This document shows, one piece after another, positions 51,901 through 63,783 of a stretch of 64,000 bases of DNA (position 1 is the stretch's first letter; the number at the start of each line of letters is the position of its first letter). Position numbers and translations under genes: made by a program. This DNA comes from Nectonema munidae (taxonomy: Eukaryota; Nematomorpha; Nectonematoida; Nectonematidae). The notes beneath the pieces are model-generated. The model did not search any database. It was not told the origin of the DNA and saw only the letters and a program-made list of their open reading frames with translations. The stretch spans positions 62,001 to 126,000 of the forward strand of contig JAUIRK010000867.1 in assembly GCA_030549495.1 (NCBI GenBank), read 5' to 3'.

Positions 51901-54900
51901 AAAGAATAAAATCTTGGGATCTGACTCAACCAAAAACAGCGGATACATATAAGAGTCTCAGAAGTACCATTAAAAACAAACTTGCATGCAAACACAGCAA
52001 ATCAGTGGATCGCCCTCTCTTTTGATGAAGAAAAACTGATACTGAATCGTGTGCAGCTTCTTTCTGACTATGGTTTCCCTACAACTCCCCAAGATGACAG
52101 ATATTTCATTAAACGGTACCCTGATACGAAAAACAGGACAGTATCTCAATTCAAAGACAACCTACCAAGAACTACTTCTTGAAGAGGCACAGCAACTAAC
52201 TGTCATCTAACATAAAACGAACACGAGCGTCAGTTGATGAAAATACCACTCGTATATTTTTCGACCATCTCAAAAAAGAATTAGAAGTAATTCCTCCATC
52301 TCATATATGGAAACATATCTTGTAGATGATCCTGGTCGATTGCAATGCTGATGTTATCCTGGAGGAATTGTGAATGACACCCATCCAGGTATATCAATCA
52401 TGTTTTGTGGAAATACTGGCGGTGAACTCCTCGCCTATATTGTGTTTACAAATCAACGTCAGTAATAATGAACTCATGGCTACACCACCAGGTACAAAAT
52501 TCAATCGGTCAAAATCAGGATGGCTTGATGAAGGAATCTTTGAATGTTTCTTCAATGACATTTTGCTACCAAGGATGAAAGACAAGGTTGTGTCCATGCG
52601 ATGATTGGTGATAATTTGTCTTCGCATATGAGCGAAATTTAATATAAATATTAAATTCATATGCCTTCCACCAAACTCAAGGCACTTTTGGATTCCCAAA
52701 TAAAAGCATTTGTATTTGACTTTTAGAAAATATGTATTTGCTCCAACCCTAATGAATAGTAAGTTGATTGATTAGTTTATTATTAATAACCTAGATAATT
52801 TGCTAGCTATTCTTTTATTTAGGATAATATCCAACAAAAACAGTAAAAACGCGTTTGTATCGTCCAAATTTAAATGATATTACCGGAAAAAATTTTGTTA
52901 TCATACTCGAGCATTTTCTATGCGCTTTCCTTCATTACTTGGAATTTTATTTACGCACATCTGTGGGAAAGATTAAAAGTATTTTTTTACTGACTTTCAA
53001 ATAGTCGGTAGAGAAGTTAAACTTTTTTTCATATCCAAAATGTATAGCACACTTAAATTATTTTCCGAAATTTAAGACCTAATACTTCTTACTTGTCAAT
53101 TTTCATAGTGCCCCCAATAATTTAAAAATGATCCCTTTCTGGACGCTATACACTTTGGGAACCAGTGGTTTTGATCAGGGTTTCTCAACGTGGGGCATAT
53201 GGCCGCTGGAGGGGCCACAAGAAATTTTAAGGGGGCCATAGAAAAAAATATGATTTCTATACAATACATCAGATCGTAGAGAAGTCACGAAACAAGTTAT
53301 AAGTTCGGATTGATATAGATGGATGCTTAAATTAAAAAGGTGAGTGGACGAAAAGACTCATTTTTATTTATAAAGATGCCCCAAAGCTGTTGATTTTTCT
53401 ATATTATATACATATGATACAAAAACTATTTTAATAACTATATCTTGAAACTTTATATAAAAATACTATTTTCATAAAATTTTATAGTTTTGTTTCCACA
53501 TTTACTACGTTTAGACCGTTAATATGAAGTAAAAAAGACTCATTTGGAAAGCAACTTTAATTCTAAACTATTATGAAAAAAAGTTATAATTTAGAAACAC
53601 TATAATTTTTGAAAGAAATTTACAGTTTTTTGCTTCTATTGAATGAATAACTTCATGAAAAAGTTTCAAATTTTCGTTTTTGATCTCTAAAAAATAGAAA
53701 AATATTAAAAAAAACTTTATGGGGCCATACAATAATATTTAGGCAAAAAGAGGGCCATGGTAGAAAAAAGATTGAGAACCATTGGTTTAAATGATAGATA
53801 ATGAATTAGTTTATTGATTTTAGTGATGATTTTATAGAAGGCTTTTTGAAGCATATATATAGAGAGAGTTAGTAAAACTTGTTAGTTAATGTTTTGGCCG
53901 TCTCCCTTCCAATAAATTTTACCGGTACAGGAAGTTAGCTTTTTATATATTATGTAAAATTCTGTTTAAAAAGTTTGTACTGACAAATTCTATATAAAAT
54001 TACATTGATATGAAAATTTTAGAATAATTACAATTGAAAAATATTGCGATCTTGTTAAGAATCCCGTGATAAGGCTCAAAACTAGTTTCCAATTGTAACA
54101 ACCAAACAATATTATTAATGGTGCCTATCTGGGCTAATGTGAAAGTAGCATTTCTATTTTATATTCACTGGGTGGATTACATTAAAAATAGAGAACTTAG
54201 ATATAAATGGTATATAAACATTTTAACGAAGTTTTCGCAGAGGCATGAAAACCATATTTGGAAAAAGGCCGAAAATGCTTTGTTAGACGAACACGGTTGA
54301 ATTGTGTGTTTTGCGATTTATTGAAAAAAGTCGACTGTTGATACACATGCTCTCTTTTTATTTGTGAATTCAGGTCAGCTCCTGAATTTTAGATTGATTA
54401 AAACTGCTAATGCCTCTTATTTTTATAAAGAGGGTGTTATATGTGTTTGCGTACTCAACAACAACTGGTACCGTGTTCAAATCACCAAAAATATTGATGA
54501 TGAGGAAAAATGTTTGGTGAAGTATCTAGACCACGGCGGATTCCAAATTGTCACGCACGATTGTCTTCGACAAATCAGGTTATTCTTTTAAATCGATTGA
54601 TTTCCTTATATTTTATATGTTCAAACAAAATTTTATTAACTTGATGCCTATATCATAATTTTATTCCCAAAATATTGTGTTTCTTTAAAATTTCTTATGT
54701 TTTGCTTAATAACATACTGTGTGGTAGATATATAACACTGATTTTAAATCTCAGTAGAACTATGCCGATTGTACGAATTAACAGAGAGCCACTGCCTGCT
54801 TCCCCATGCAATACTTTATCACAATGTCCATGCCTATTTCTGAAGCGCCATAACCACCCATCACTTGCAGTAAAATCAATAATTCTCATATTTCTTTCTA

Positions 54901-57900
54901 ACTTTTGAGCAGCATCTTGAATAGCAATCCTACGAACTTTTACACTGCATGAACGTTGCTGCACAAACCATTTCGTTATCGCTTCCAAATTTCCATCGTT
55001 AGAAACTCACATCCTTTTTCTATTTCCAAGAGAAAAAATTTCACGACCTTCAGTCACATTGTACTTTAACCCGTTATCGACGAGAATAATCAGACGATAT
55101 CTAGTATAAAGCAGAAGATTTGTATTAAAAAGCATTAAAAACGCAGACTAAAGGCTAAGAGTTTATCTTTAGCTTTTTGATGTCTGCCACAGTTTGTTTC
55201 TTCACTCCATACTCTTCACAAACACTTTTCACGGTAACTCCACCTTCTAATTTACGAATAAGTTCAAGTTTCTTGGTCACTGATAGAGTCACAAGCTTTC
55301 GAGCGTTGGCTGTACGTCCTTGAGGTATTTTGCAAAAAATATTGAAGAAAAATGGAGATGAACACTTCAACAACTTGATATATTCCAACATGCTTTGGAA
55401 TAATATCAAAATTTTAAATGACGGTGAACTATTTAGTAAAAAAACAAATAAAATGGCCGTTTGTAAGTCAAAGCGAAATTAAAAAAGTTAAAGAAAATGA
55501 CCCTTTGTAAGGCTATGAGGGCAAACATTTGTATTCTCGGTCACAGTCGGACTTATCCGATATCCGAGTTAACGAGGGTCTACTGTACCTATATTAATTA
55601 TCTTCCAAAACGTGTCACCATCATATAAATTATACAAGGCACACTTCGGAAACCACTATTCTAGGGTATTCAATATAAGTAGTAGCTTTCAATGTATTCC
55701 ACCTTCTTAATAATTTCAAAATTTGGATTACATAAGTAAATTGGATTAGATTTTTATATCAACATTTTTCCCTATGAAATAGAAAACGCTCATAAATTCA
55801 TTACTTTTTTACTTGAAAAAAATTAGAGAAATTCTAATTTAAAAATGGGAAATTAATTTAAGAATTCTGGTCAAAGACAACTTTTTTAATACTGAAAATG
55901 GACCAAGATCACACATGCTTGAAATGGGAGGGGCGAATCTTTTAATGATTTAGCTCAAGATTTTATACTCTCTGTTTCTAAAATGACTTCAAACATGAAA
56001 TTATTGCCATAATAAATATTCCTTAATATATAAAGTGAACCAATAAAAAATCTAACTATATAGTAAATGTGAAGATTTTTATTAAAGTATTTTAAATAAC
56101 ACACCTTTTTCAATTCTTCATGTCCACTTTGTAGGAGCGATTTTATGCAACTTCCGTTCCAAGCAACCGAATGTTATCTACCAAATATCAAACCATTGGA
56201 AGGTATTGCTAATTTTTTTATTTTATACGAAGCATTTCTTTCAGAAAATCAATATGAATAAATATTTGTTTGTAAAAAAATCAAGAAGAGATATTTCCTA
56301 ATTTTTTAAATTCTTTAATATGTTCAGATAAAGCAGAAGAAAATATTTTGTGTGATTAGAAGCAATGTATTTTATGAGTAAATTTATAGTTTTTGAATTA
56401 TTTTTTAATGGACAAGTCTTGCACACTATTTTATTGATATACTAAATGATGTACAGTAAACCATCTCATATACGACCGATCATCAAGCCCCATTTAAAAA
56501 GTCGTATTTGAGAGGTCATCGTTACAGAGGGGTTTCAAAAATTATGCTTTTTTGATCGCGATTATAACTTGTTTATTTTATCAATAAAACATAATTGATA
56601 AAAATTTTATATGCGTGTGGATTTACTTTGAGCTTATATAAAAATAGATAAAAAAAATTTTTATAGTATACTTTTTGACCTTTTCCTCTCTAAAGGAGTT
56701 TTTGTTTAATTGATCCAAAAAATTGAAGACTATATAAAATGCTTGTTTAGCCCTCTAGAAAAAGCAACCATCCAATAAATTTTGGATCGTAACTTTTTTC
56801 CTTAAGAAGTTTGAATTTTTAAATGTTAGTTTTATATATAAACGTTAAATCTAAAACAAAATCATCCTGCTTTAGCTATGCAAATGACTGAACTATAGAA
56901 AATATATTTAATTTTAAAGCATCTACTTACCTTTTAAATTTTGATTTGTTTTTCTTTGAATCCCTTTTTTGGCTTTTTTTGTCTTTACTCATATACGAAG
57001 ACGCCATTTTTTATTTTAGGTGAAAAAGTTTTTTCAGTCGAAGCTTGCAAGTTTTATGAGCAATATGTTGAAGGAAAAAGTTTGAAAGCAAAAATAGTTG
57101 GTTTTGCCTCCGACTTTATTCCTTTTGTTTCCCTATTTCTTCCATACTACAATGAAGCAAATGAAGTCGAGGTATATTTAAAGCTGATTTTCTACTTTTT
57201 GTGATTGGTCGGGAAACTTTCCCCTTGTCAATTACTTGTCAATCCTGAAACAACCTTGAATTCTTAGATCAAAGGAAATAGTCTATTTCTCTTTCATTCT
57301 ATGTCAGCGTATTTTTTCTAGGGTAGTAGTACATATGGTAATTGCAAAAGGCTGACTTGCACATGATATCAAATCATATGAATATTACAACGTGAAAATA
57401 CTGACGATGATAAATTTAAGTCGTCGTGTCAAGAATTTAAACCCATTTATACCAATGTTCCCAAAGGGAATGCATGCGACTTCAGTAATCTCTATTTAAT
57501 TCCATTCAAAACAAGAGTGTTTCCTTTGAGAACATTGGAACTAAATGGGTTACTAAAGTATTTTCATGTTATTTATCACTCACTATAATATAATCTATTT
57601 TGCATGCAATACTTTTTATAGTCATTATATATATGCAAACATTTAAATAAAATAAATGTAGGCAAACTTAAGACTCCTGAAATATTAGATTTTACCATAT
57701 GGGTGTTGCGAGGTTTTTTCAAAGTTCAACAAAGTTGCTGCAGTTTAGGAAACGTTGGGAACAAAGACTTCTTTGATATATCTCTATAGTTTTTGTAATA
57801 TAAGCTTATCATTTGTCACAAGGAGTGAAGAATAAAATTTATTAATCCTAAGTTTCCATATTTAATTTTGTCACACATGACAGTATGGCACATTACGACT

Positions 57901-59111
57901 TGGTCAAAGGAATATACAATGGTGTGGAAAAGTTTTCGACCAGCACTCAGATCCTTTGATTTTCTGAATCCTTTGAAAAAAATCATATCTTTCATGATTA
58001 AATGTTTCGAAGCTATAACCATTTCTTTTGGTCTTATAACGTATTTGCATCCATAAGAAAACGCAATTTGTTTCACCACTGAATATAGCTTTTAGCCTAT
58101 CAGGCAACATACTCTAAATTACCTTTTCTTTTATCCACAATATTCTTTTTTTAATTGATCGTTTGTCAAAGCTAATTTGCTGCAATACAATATTTCATGA
58201 TTAATTATTTTTTTTATACTTTACTCCTCTTGCGGATATATTGGGATTTATTAGGATGTTCCTATAATTTTTTGTACATTTTTTTAAATCAATTTTTGAG
58301 AAATACCGTTTTTCTCTTATTTGCAATAGTTTCTCTACTTTTAAATTTCAATTAATTTTAAGAAATATTACTTTTAGATAAACCAAACAATTTAGTTGTT
58401 GCTCTTTGACTTCTACTTTTTAACAGAGATACCCTTAATTCTAATGACACATAAGGCATAATTGATCAAATAGAAAACCTTAAGCAGACAAAAGATTTTA
58501 AGACTAAAAACAGAAGATTATCAAAAATTTATTATTGCGAAAAACCGAAATATAAATTAAGAATTTTTTATAAAAATAAAAAATATTTATAGGATCTCTG
58601 GCCGAAAACTTGCATGCCATTTTTTATAAGTAAACTATATAAATGAATTTTTGTATAAATATAAAAAGAATTCTTATGTTTATATTTTTACATTTACTTC
58701 CAAAAAAATATTTAACAAAGTAACAAATAAAAAAATATAGTTTTTGCAGCCATTTCATATGAATAATATAGATAGAATATTGATGATTTTTAAATCAATC
58801 ACTATTTTTCAAGTTGTCTGCGTTACCCGATGTGCTGCTATATTTCAATAAAATTTCGATTTTAAGGATTCGTTCCTTAAAAATGTGAATTTTTTCAGAA
58901 AAAAATACATGAATATTCAAGGTAGGCACAAAATTATGAATGATTTTTAGTTCATGTCCATTTTTTCAATAAACCAATCATATCACAAATATGTTTAAAA
59001 TTACTCTCCATACTCTTATTCATGATTATTTTTATATTTTAGTTAGAAAGTTTATCCGATGCTTTATGTGAAAGTAATTTGGTTCAGCGAATGGACGAAC
59101 TTGTATTGTAA
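45946..59111 (+). CDS. AKAP1: AKAP1/Spoon-like protein: KH and Tudor domains
   Basis: AKAP1 is a scaffold on the outer mitochondrial membrane that binds PKA and mRNAs. Exons: 45946-46302, 47000-47249, 50867-51006, 51112-51292, 54374-54578, 56135-56202, 57020-57171 and 59043-59111. All borders are GT-AG and the sum is 1422 nt (473 residues plus TAA) in one frame. Exon 2 holds the KH domain (IEISVDLIGRLIGKQGSVIR; GKQG is the GxxG loop) preceded by DSGFSGNE. Exons 4-8 give the extended Tudor domain: AGHFFIQQPYHPSFYHL, then NNWYRVQITKN, VKYLDHGGFQIV, LRQIRSDFMQLPFQATECYL, and ending VQRMDELVL. The order and the QQ-HP and RQIRSDF-LPFQ motifs are those of AKAP1 rather than TDRKH, which has two KH domains. 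Exon 1 is Ser/Thr/Lys-rich. The ATG at 45946 follows an in-frame stop and a possible acceptor at 45910, so a non-coding exon may precede it. No N-terminal membrane anchor is visible. Confidence 0.9.
47380..49330. other. GC-richer unidentified insert in AKAP1 intron 2
   Basis: This block of about 1.9 kb is visibly less AT-rich than its surroundings. It carries overlapping mid-length frames on both strands: 47579-47938 (-, 119 residues), 48452-48817 (-, 121 residues) and 47609-48052 (+, 147 residues). The minus-strand pieces look more protein-like (for example SLAGGYKEMFVINNGKQKLC) but match no family I can name. It is probably a decayed inserted sequence of foreign composition. No end repeats were identified. 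Confidence 0.4.
49331..50866. other. Rest of AKAP1 intron 2
   Basis: AT-rich. Frames at 49817-50275 (-) and 49995-50213 (+) are low-complexity shadows of each other without domain features. Confidence 0.4.
51850..52730 (+). pseudogene. pogo-superfamily transposase remnant in AKAP1 intron 4
   Basis: An N-terminal psq-type helix-turn-helix is readable (YTEEQSEESLQRIKS, then RSTIKNKLACKHSKS). Next come LSFDEEKLILNRVQLLSDYG and the DDE_1 core: GISIMFCGNTGGELL, TPPGTKFNRSKSGWLDEGIF and IGDNLSSH-like text from another frame, then LPPNSRHFW. These are landmarks of CENP-B/jerky-type pogo transposases. At least four frame changes and stops break it. No terminal repeats were seen. It is a different family from the Tigger piece at 54.7-55.6 kb. 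Confidence 0.75.
53159..53168. repeat. Solitary hAT-like right end
   Basis: GGGAACCAGTGG just before the MITE at 53176 resembles the reverse complement of a CAGTGGTTCCC-type terminus, so two hAT ends may abut here. Confidence 0.3.
53176..53784. mobile_element. hAT-like MITE, 609 bp
   Basis: The left end CAGGGTTTCTCAACGTGGGG and right end ATTGAGAACCATTG are imperfect inverses. The imperfect 8-bp flanks are GTTTTGAT and GTTTAAAT (6 of 8). GGGGCCA motifs occur just inside both ends (53212 and 53721). There is no transposase. It shares its right end with 36840-36866. Confidence 0.55.
54690..55585 (-). pseudogene. Tigger-like (pogo) transposon, 5' part with DNA-binding domain
   Basis: The minus-strand 5' end begins CAGTAGACCCTCGTTAACTC at 55585, next to TA, and matches the MITE at 6462. 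About 250 bp in, the frame from 55340 reads LVTLSVTKKLELIRKLEGG and VKSVCEEYGVKKQTVADIKK, the CENP-B N-terminal (psq) helix-turn-helix. The second DNA-binding unit follows at 54990-54800: EAITKWFVQQRSCS, DFTASDGWLWRFRNRHGH, VLHGEAGSG. The DDE domain is missing beyond about 54750, and the linker between the two units (55000-55155) is out of frame. It lies in AKAP1 intron 5 on the opposite strand. Confidence 0.78.
56455..56530. repeat. Possible Tigger-like terminal repeat
   Basis: ACAGTAAACCATCTCATATACG, with GTCGTATTTGAGAGGTCATC shortly after, resembles a diverged pogo/Tigger end (compare CAGTAGACCCTCGTT at 6462). No partner was found. Confidence 0.28.
57389..57572. mobile_element. Short hairpin MITE in AKAP1 intron 7
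   Basis: The outer ends ACGTGAAAATACT and AGTATTTTCATGT are inverses. Inner arms AACCCATTTATACCAATGTTC (from about 57439) and GAACATTGGAACTAAATGGG (ending about 57550) also pair. The left arm has an extra stretch of about 35 bp, so the hairpin is bulged. No coding sequence. Confidence 0.5.
57573..59042. other. Rest of AKAP1 intron 7
   Basis: AT-rich; nothing recognised. Confidence 0.45.
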
Positions 59112-60302
59112 ATACACTTTCTGCATGTGTATATATTTATAATATGGAAAGTATTGTTATGACAGGATAGATAGAGATGTTGATAACGCTCAATTTAAAA
59201 TGCTTTGCCATTTGTTTTCACTTGTTATAAATTGTTTATTTCTTGTGATTTTCTAGAAGTTTTAAATCGTTGGCGTAATTTGTTAATTTTATATTGTTAC
59301 TATTTTCCACACTAACTTCTACGTGTTAATTTTTGTTATGCTTGTAATCTATCTAACTTTCAAAACTTTTCAATGATTCATAATGATAACAATTTTTCAT
59401 TTATTCGAGATGATCACAACTTTTTTAATCATTTATAAGGATCAATCAATATAATTAACGAGACCTTCTTTAAAATATTTTTTACTTACAACTTATTACT
59501 TTTAATAAATTTTTTATCACTGTTCTTGTTATACATATAACTAAATCAAGGAAGAATTTTTCTCCTGTGTATGTATTTGAGAGCGTACGAGTTTTACAAA
59601 ACTCAACCCATGTGTCAGATTTGGTCACGAGCGTATTAGAAATAAAAGTTTTACTGGCATTCCACAATTAGCATTACAGTTAGTCTTCCGACTTTACTCT
59701 CTGAAGCTGAGTTTTGGCCTCATAAAAGTCCAAATTTAACCCGTTAGCCATAGAAAGTCGGTTCAAAGTGAGGAGTAAATATATTTAGCTTTGGGTTAGG
59801 CATGCATCTGTAAAACCCTTGTTGAAAGAAATAAAAGAAAATGTTTATAAATTTCAAGAATCGGAGGTAAGATTCATTATTTTATAGCTAACATGAATTA
59901 TTTAAAAAAAAGTTTAAATAAATTTCATTTATTTTAACATATTTTTCCACTTTAATTTTTTTATATTCTACTTTTTGGGAGATTTGCCCTTCAAATTCCA
60001 TGAATGATGTCAGTAATGAAGTACTCCATTAATTACACTGTACAACAATAAAAAAACGAAAATTTGATTAGCATTTTTTAAGAGTATTTTTCACGCTGAT
60101 AACGAATATGAAAGTGATTTTTTTGTGGCACCTTTCAGTTTTTTGTAAAAATAAATCTTGATTTTACAACAATTTGTCTCCCCGGAGGTCTTGCCAGACC
60201 TCTGATATATATATATATATATGATTCGCTTGCAATCTTTATATTATAGATTTATCCTTTTTAGAATATTATTCTTTAATTTGTAAAAGTTAAAATTTCA
60301 AA
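59112..60302. other. AKAP1 downstream region
   Basis: This includes the AKAP1 3' UTR. A (TA)n run at about 60205-60224 follows a short inverted repeat (GGAGGTCTTGCCAGACCTC at 60184-60202, a possible stem of about 6 bp). Nothing else is supportable. Confidence 0.4.
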
Positions 60303-61863
60303 ATGCCGAGAGAGTGTAAAAATTTACCTGATAAATTTTGCTACATATGTGGTTCAGTTACATTAAACCAATACAAGAGGCATTTGACACCACATGTCAA
60401 AAAACTTTATGAGCTATACTTTGGATGTAAAGTTGGTGATCAAGACAAAAACTGGGCACCCCACATATGCTGTGTTAAATGTACAAGTTCTCTTTCTCCT
60501 TGGGCAAAAGGAAAAGGGCCTGGAAAACAAAAAATCTATTTTGTATCCAAGTCTTGCTTCTGCTATAAGCCCAGTCTCACATTCAAATGATATTCCTGTA
60601 CCTCAGCTACCTTTAAAAGTGCCAAACGATGAAAGCTGCAACTCAGAAGATTCAGAAATGCATGATGCAAATTATGCAGCAGTGCTGGAATCCGATAGGA
60701 AATCACATATAATAACACAAACTGAAGAACTAAATGATCTTGTTCGTGATTTATCACTTACTAAGCAACAGAGTGAACTCCTGGCGTCTCGTTTACTGCA
60801 ATGGCATTTGTTAAATGAAGATGTTAAAATTAGTATGTTCAGAAAACGTTCTGCCGATATAGAGAAGTTTTTTTCTTTAGAAAACAGTTTGACTTACTGT
60901 AACGATATCGATGGTTTATTTAGTGTACTTGAAATGTCATATGATCCAAATAAGTGCAGGTTATTCATAGACCAATCGCTTTACAGCATGAAAGCTCTTT
61001 TGTTGCATATTGGAAACACTATGCCTTCTATTCCAATCGCTCATTCCATTATTTTGAAAGAAAACTATGAAAACTTGGCTTTTATTCTTGAACGCATCAA
61101 ATACAAAGAGCACAATTGGTTAATTTGCGCTGATTTAAAAGTAGTAGCTATTCTCAGTGGTCTTTAGGCTGGATACACAAATTTCATGTGTTTCCTTTGC
61201 AATTGGGACAGTAGGGCTAAGTCAAAACATTACATGCAATCCGAATGGCCACCCAGGCAATCTATTACGATTGGCTGCAATAACATAATACATGAGCCAC
61301 TAGTTCCAAAAGATAACTGTTGCTTAATGAAACAGTTTACAAAAGCATTGCAACACAGTAAGCCTTGTTTTCAGTATCTTAAAAAGATTTTTCCTAAAAT
61401 AAGCGATGCTAAGATCAAGGAAGGTATTTTTATAGGTCCTCAGATTCGTAAGCTAATTTATGATAAAAATTTTGAAATTACAATGGATCAAACTGAATTG
61501 GCAGCTTGGCAAGCTTTTAAAGATGAAAGCAAAGGACTTCTAGGAAAACATGAAGATACGATGAGAGAAATAAAAGTTCAAAGACTAATTAATAATTATA
61601 GAGATCTTGGGTGCACTATGTCACTCAAAATACATTTTCTTCATTCTCACCTATCTTTTTTTCTAAGAAATACCGCAGATGTAAGTGATGAGCATGGAGA
61701 AAGATTCCATCAAGACATTGCTTTAATAGAAAGTAGGTACAAGGGAAAGTGGAGTCCTGCTATGCTCGCGGACTTTTGCTGGAACCTTAAACGTGATTTA
61801 TCTGAAACATCTTACAATAGAAAAAACAAATTTAGTATTTTTTTTCAAATAAATATAATTTAA
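60303..61863 (+). pseudogene. Transposon-type gene with N-terminal zinc domain (broken)
   Basis: Starts MPRECKNLPDKFCYICGSVT. It continues LTPHVKKLYELYFGCKVGDQ and NWAPHICCVKCTSSLSPWAK, an N-terminal CxxC-CxxC zinc domain. The next frame (60394-61167) joins it near 60525: ILYPSLASAISPVSHSNDIP, then HIGNTMPSIPIAHS. After TAG at 61165 the same frame resumes: FMCFLCNWDSRAKSKHYMQS, VFKDE-like AWQAFKDESKGLLGKHEDTM, CTMSLKIHFLHSHLSFF, DEHGERFHQDIALIESRYKG, LADFCWNLKRD. I recognise this as a protein seen in many copies in some arthropod and cnidarian genomes, probably a mobile element's product, but I cannot name the superfamily. Breaks: a frame change plus loss of a second zinc motif near 60525, and one nonsense codon. 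The high copy number elsewhere is from memory. Confidence 0.7.
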
Positions 61864-63783
61864 GTAAAAATCAATTAATTATTATTATTATCAAATTAAC
61901 GATTTACAAAAAAATGTGACGTGATATACACATTTTATTATTAAATTCATATTCAGTGGATCAAACTTGATAATAAAAAGCATAAGAGATCTGTTTTTTT
62001 TTCAACACTAAAATTTGTTGTACAGTGTTATTTCCTTGGATTTTTTTTGCAAAATGTGAATATCGAGTAAAGCAACTCTTATAATCAGTGAGGAAAAATT
62101 GACTTTTACTCAGAGAAAATATTGATTTAAAATTTCATTGAATTGAACAACTATGAACACTAGAGAAAGTATTGAAAATTATTTCAAAGAATCCATGACT
62201 TGGTAATTAATGACATTTTCTGATTTAAAATTCGATCATTTTCTAGCAGTTTTTTCAGTTTAGAAAAAAATCTTGCTACTTCTAAACTTAAAATTTGACA
62301 TTGTAATTTGGGATAAGTACTGCGAGAGATTTGAGAGTTTTCCATATTCATGATTTTATTGATTCCATTTTATTTGAATCTATTTTCAAGATAACTTTTA
62401 ACGCCACATTCGTCTTAAATGAAATAATGTTGAAACAAAAAGGCATCTTCGACTGAAAAAGTCTCTATGTTGACTTTTTCCAACTAAATCAATGAATCGT
62501 GAATATTCTCTAATTATATTGTTAGCAAGTTTTGACACAGATTTTTTTTAACAATTTCTTGATATTTGGCAATAAAATTCCATCATTAATTTCTTCACTC
62601 CTGGAAGATTTTAATGAAAATATTTTGCTGCTTGCAACCAATTTGTCAATTTCGTTACAATTGGAACTAAAGTGTTGCCGATTTGAAAAGAGAACGTCTT
62701 TTTCTATTACTAATTTTGAATGATTTAATGCCGGTAATCTACAATTTTTCAGGATAACTTAACTTTTAAGGTAAAACTTGTGTAAAAGATGTGAAAAACA
62801 TGCAATGATAAAAAAGTTTGGGAATAAAATTCTGTAACTTCTGCAGGGGATATATCGTATGTAACCGCGTTCGTCAACAAAAAAAATTTGTCTTACAAAA
62901 AACTTCTTTATGTTTAACTTAAGTCAGGCAAACTTTACAGTAAAAACTTTTATTAGATCAAAAAAAGCCCAACTATTGTGGAAGTGTTGATATAAAGAAG
63001 AAATCTTGTATGTATCGCTTATAACAATTTTAGCCACATTGAATCAAAAAGTGTTAAATATAAAAATTGACTTTTTTGACTTAAACTCGAAAAATTGACT
63101 TTGATTGACTTAAAAATTAGTTCAAAATTTTTTAGACTAAACAAGTAAAGATCTTCAAAGAGTTTTTGCTAAACAGAAATAAAAGTTGACTTAAATTTAA
63201 AGCGAAACTATTACTTACTACTTTTGCATAATTAAATTCTCAAATAGTTTCCAGTTCTTTTGTTTTCTAGCAAACTTTTACCATCATAGAAAATGCCCCT
63301 ACTCTTTTCTTTCTCGCAGATGGGGTAAAGTTCTTCATTTATTTTTATCCTTCGTTTACTTTTTCTTGAACTATTTTTGCATCTTATGTAGATCTAAGAA
63401 CTCAAAATTTGGCGTAAATTAATCGTTTAACGAAGACACGTTTAATTGCCATCACCAAATTTTTAAAGGAGCAAACTTGTGAATAGAAAATAAAATTTTC
63501 TATAAAAGCCGTAAGGTAAGCTAAATTATTTTTTTAACTTGAAGCTGGAATAGTAGTTTTTTCAACAACTATCTTGAGTAAATGCCAATGCTAAAATATA
63601 ATTTCCAATTCATTAGAATTTTTAGATCAATTGGTTTTCTGTGGTCTAAAAATTTAATCCATGAAATTATCAATTTTTTTTACTATAGTTGGCCATAGTG
63701 TGGAAATTGACACTATTAGTTTTTTTCTACTTTAAATCATAAAATGTTTACAAAGATATTTAAATTATTTTAAGTTTTATTTA
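61864..63783. other. AT-rich spacer, nothing recognised
   Basis: No supportable frame. A short inverted pair ATAGTGT/ACACTAT occurs at 63695-63715. Confidence 0.4.
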
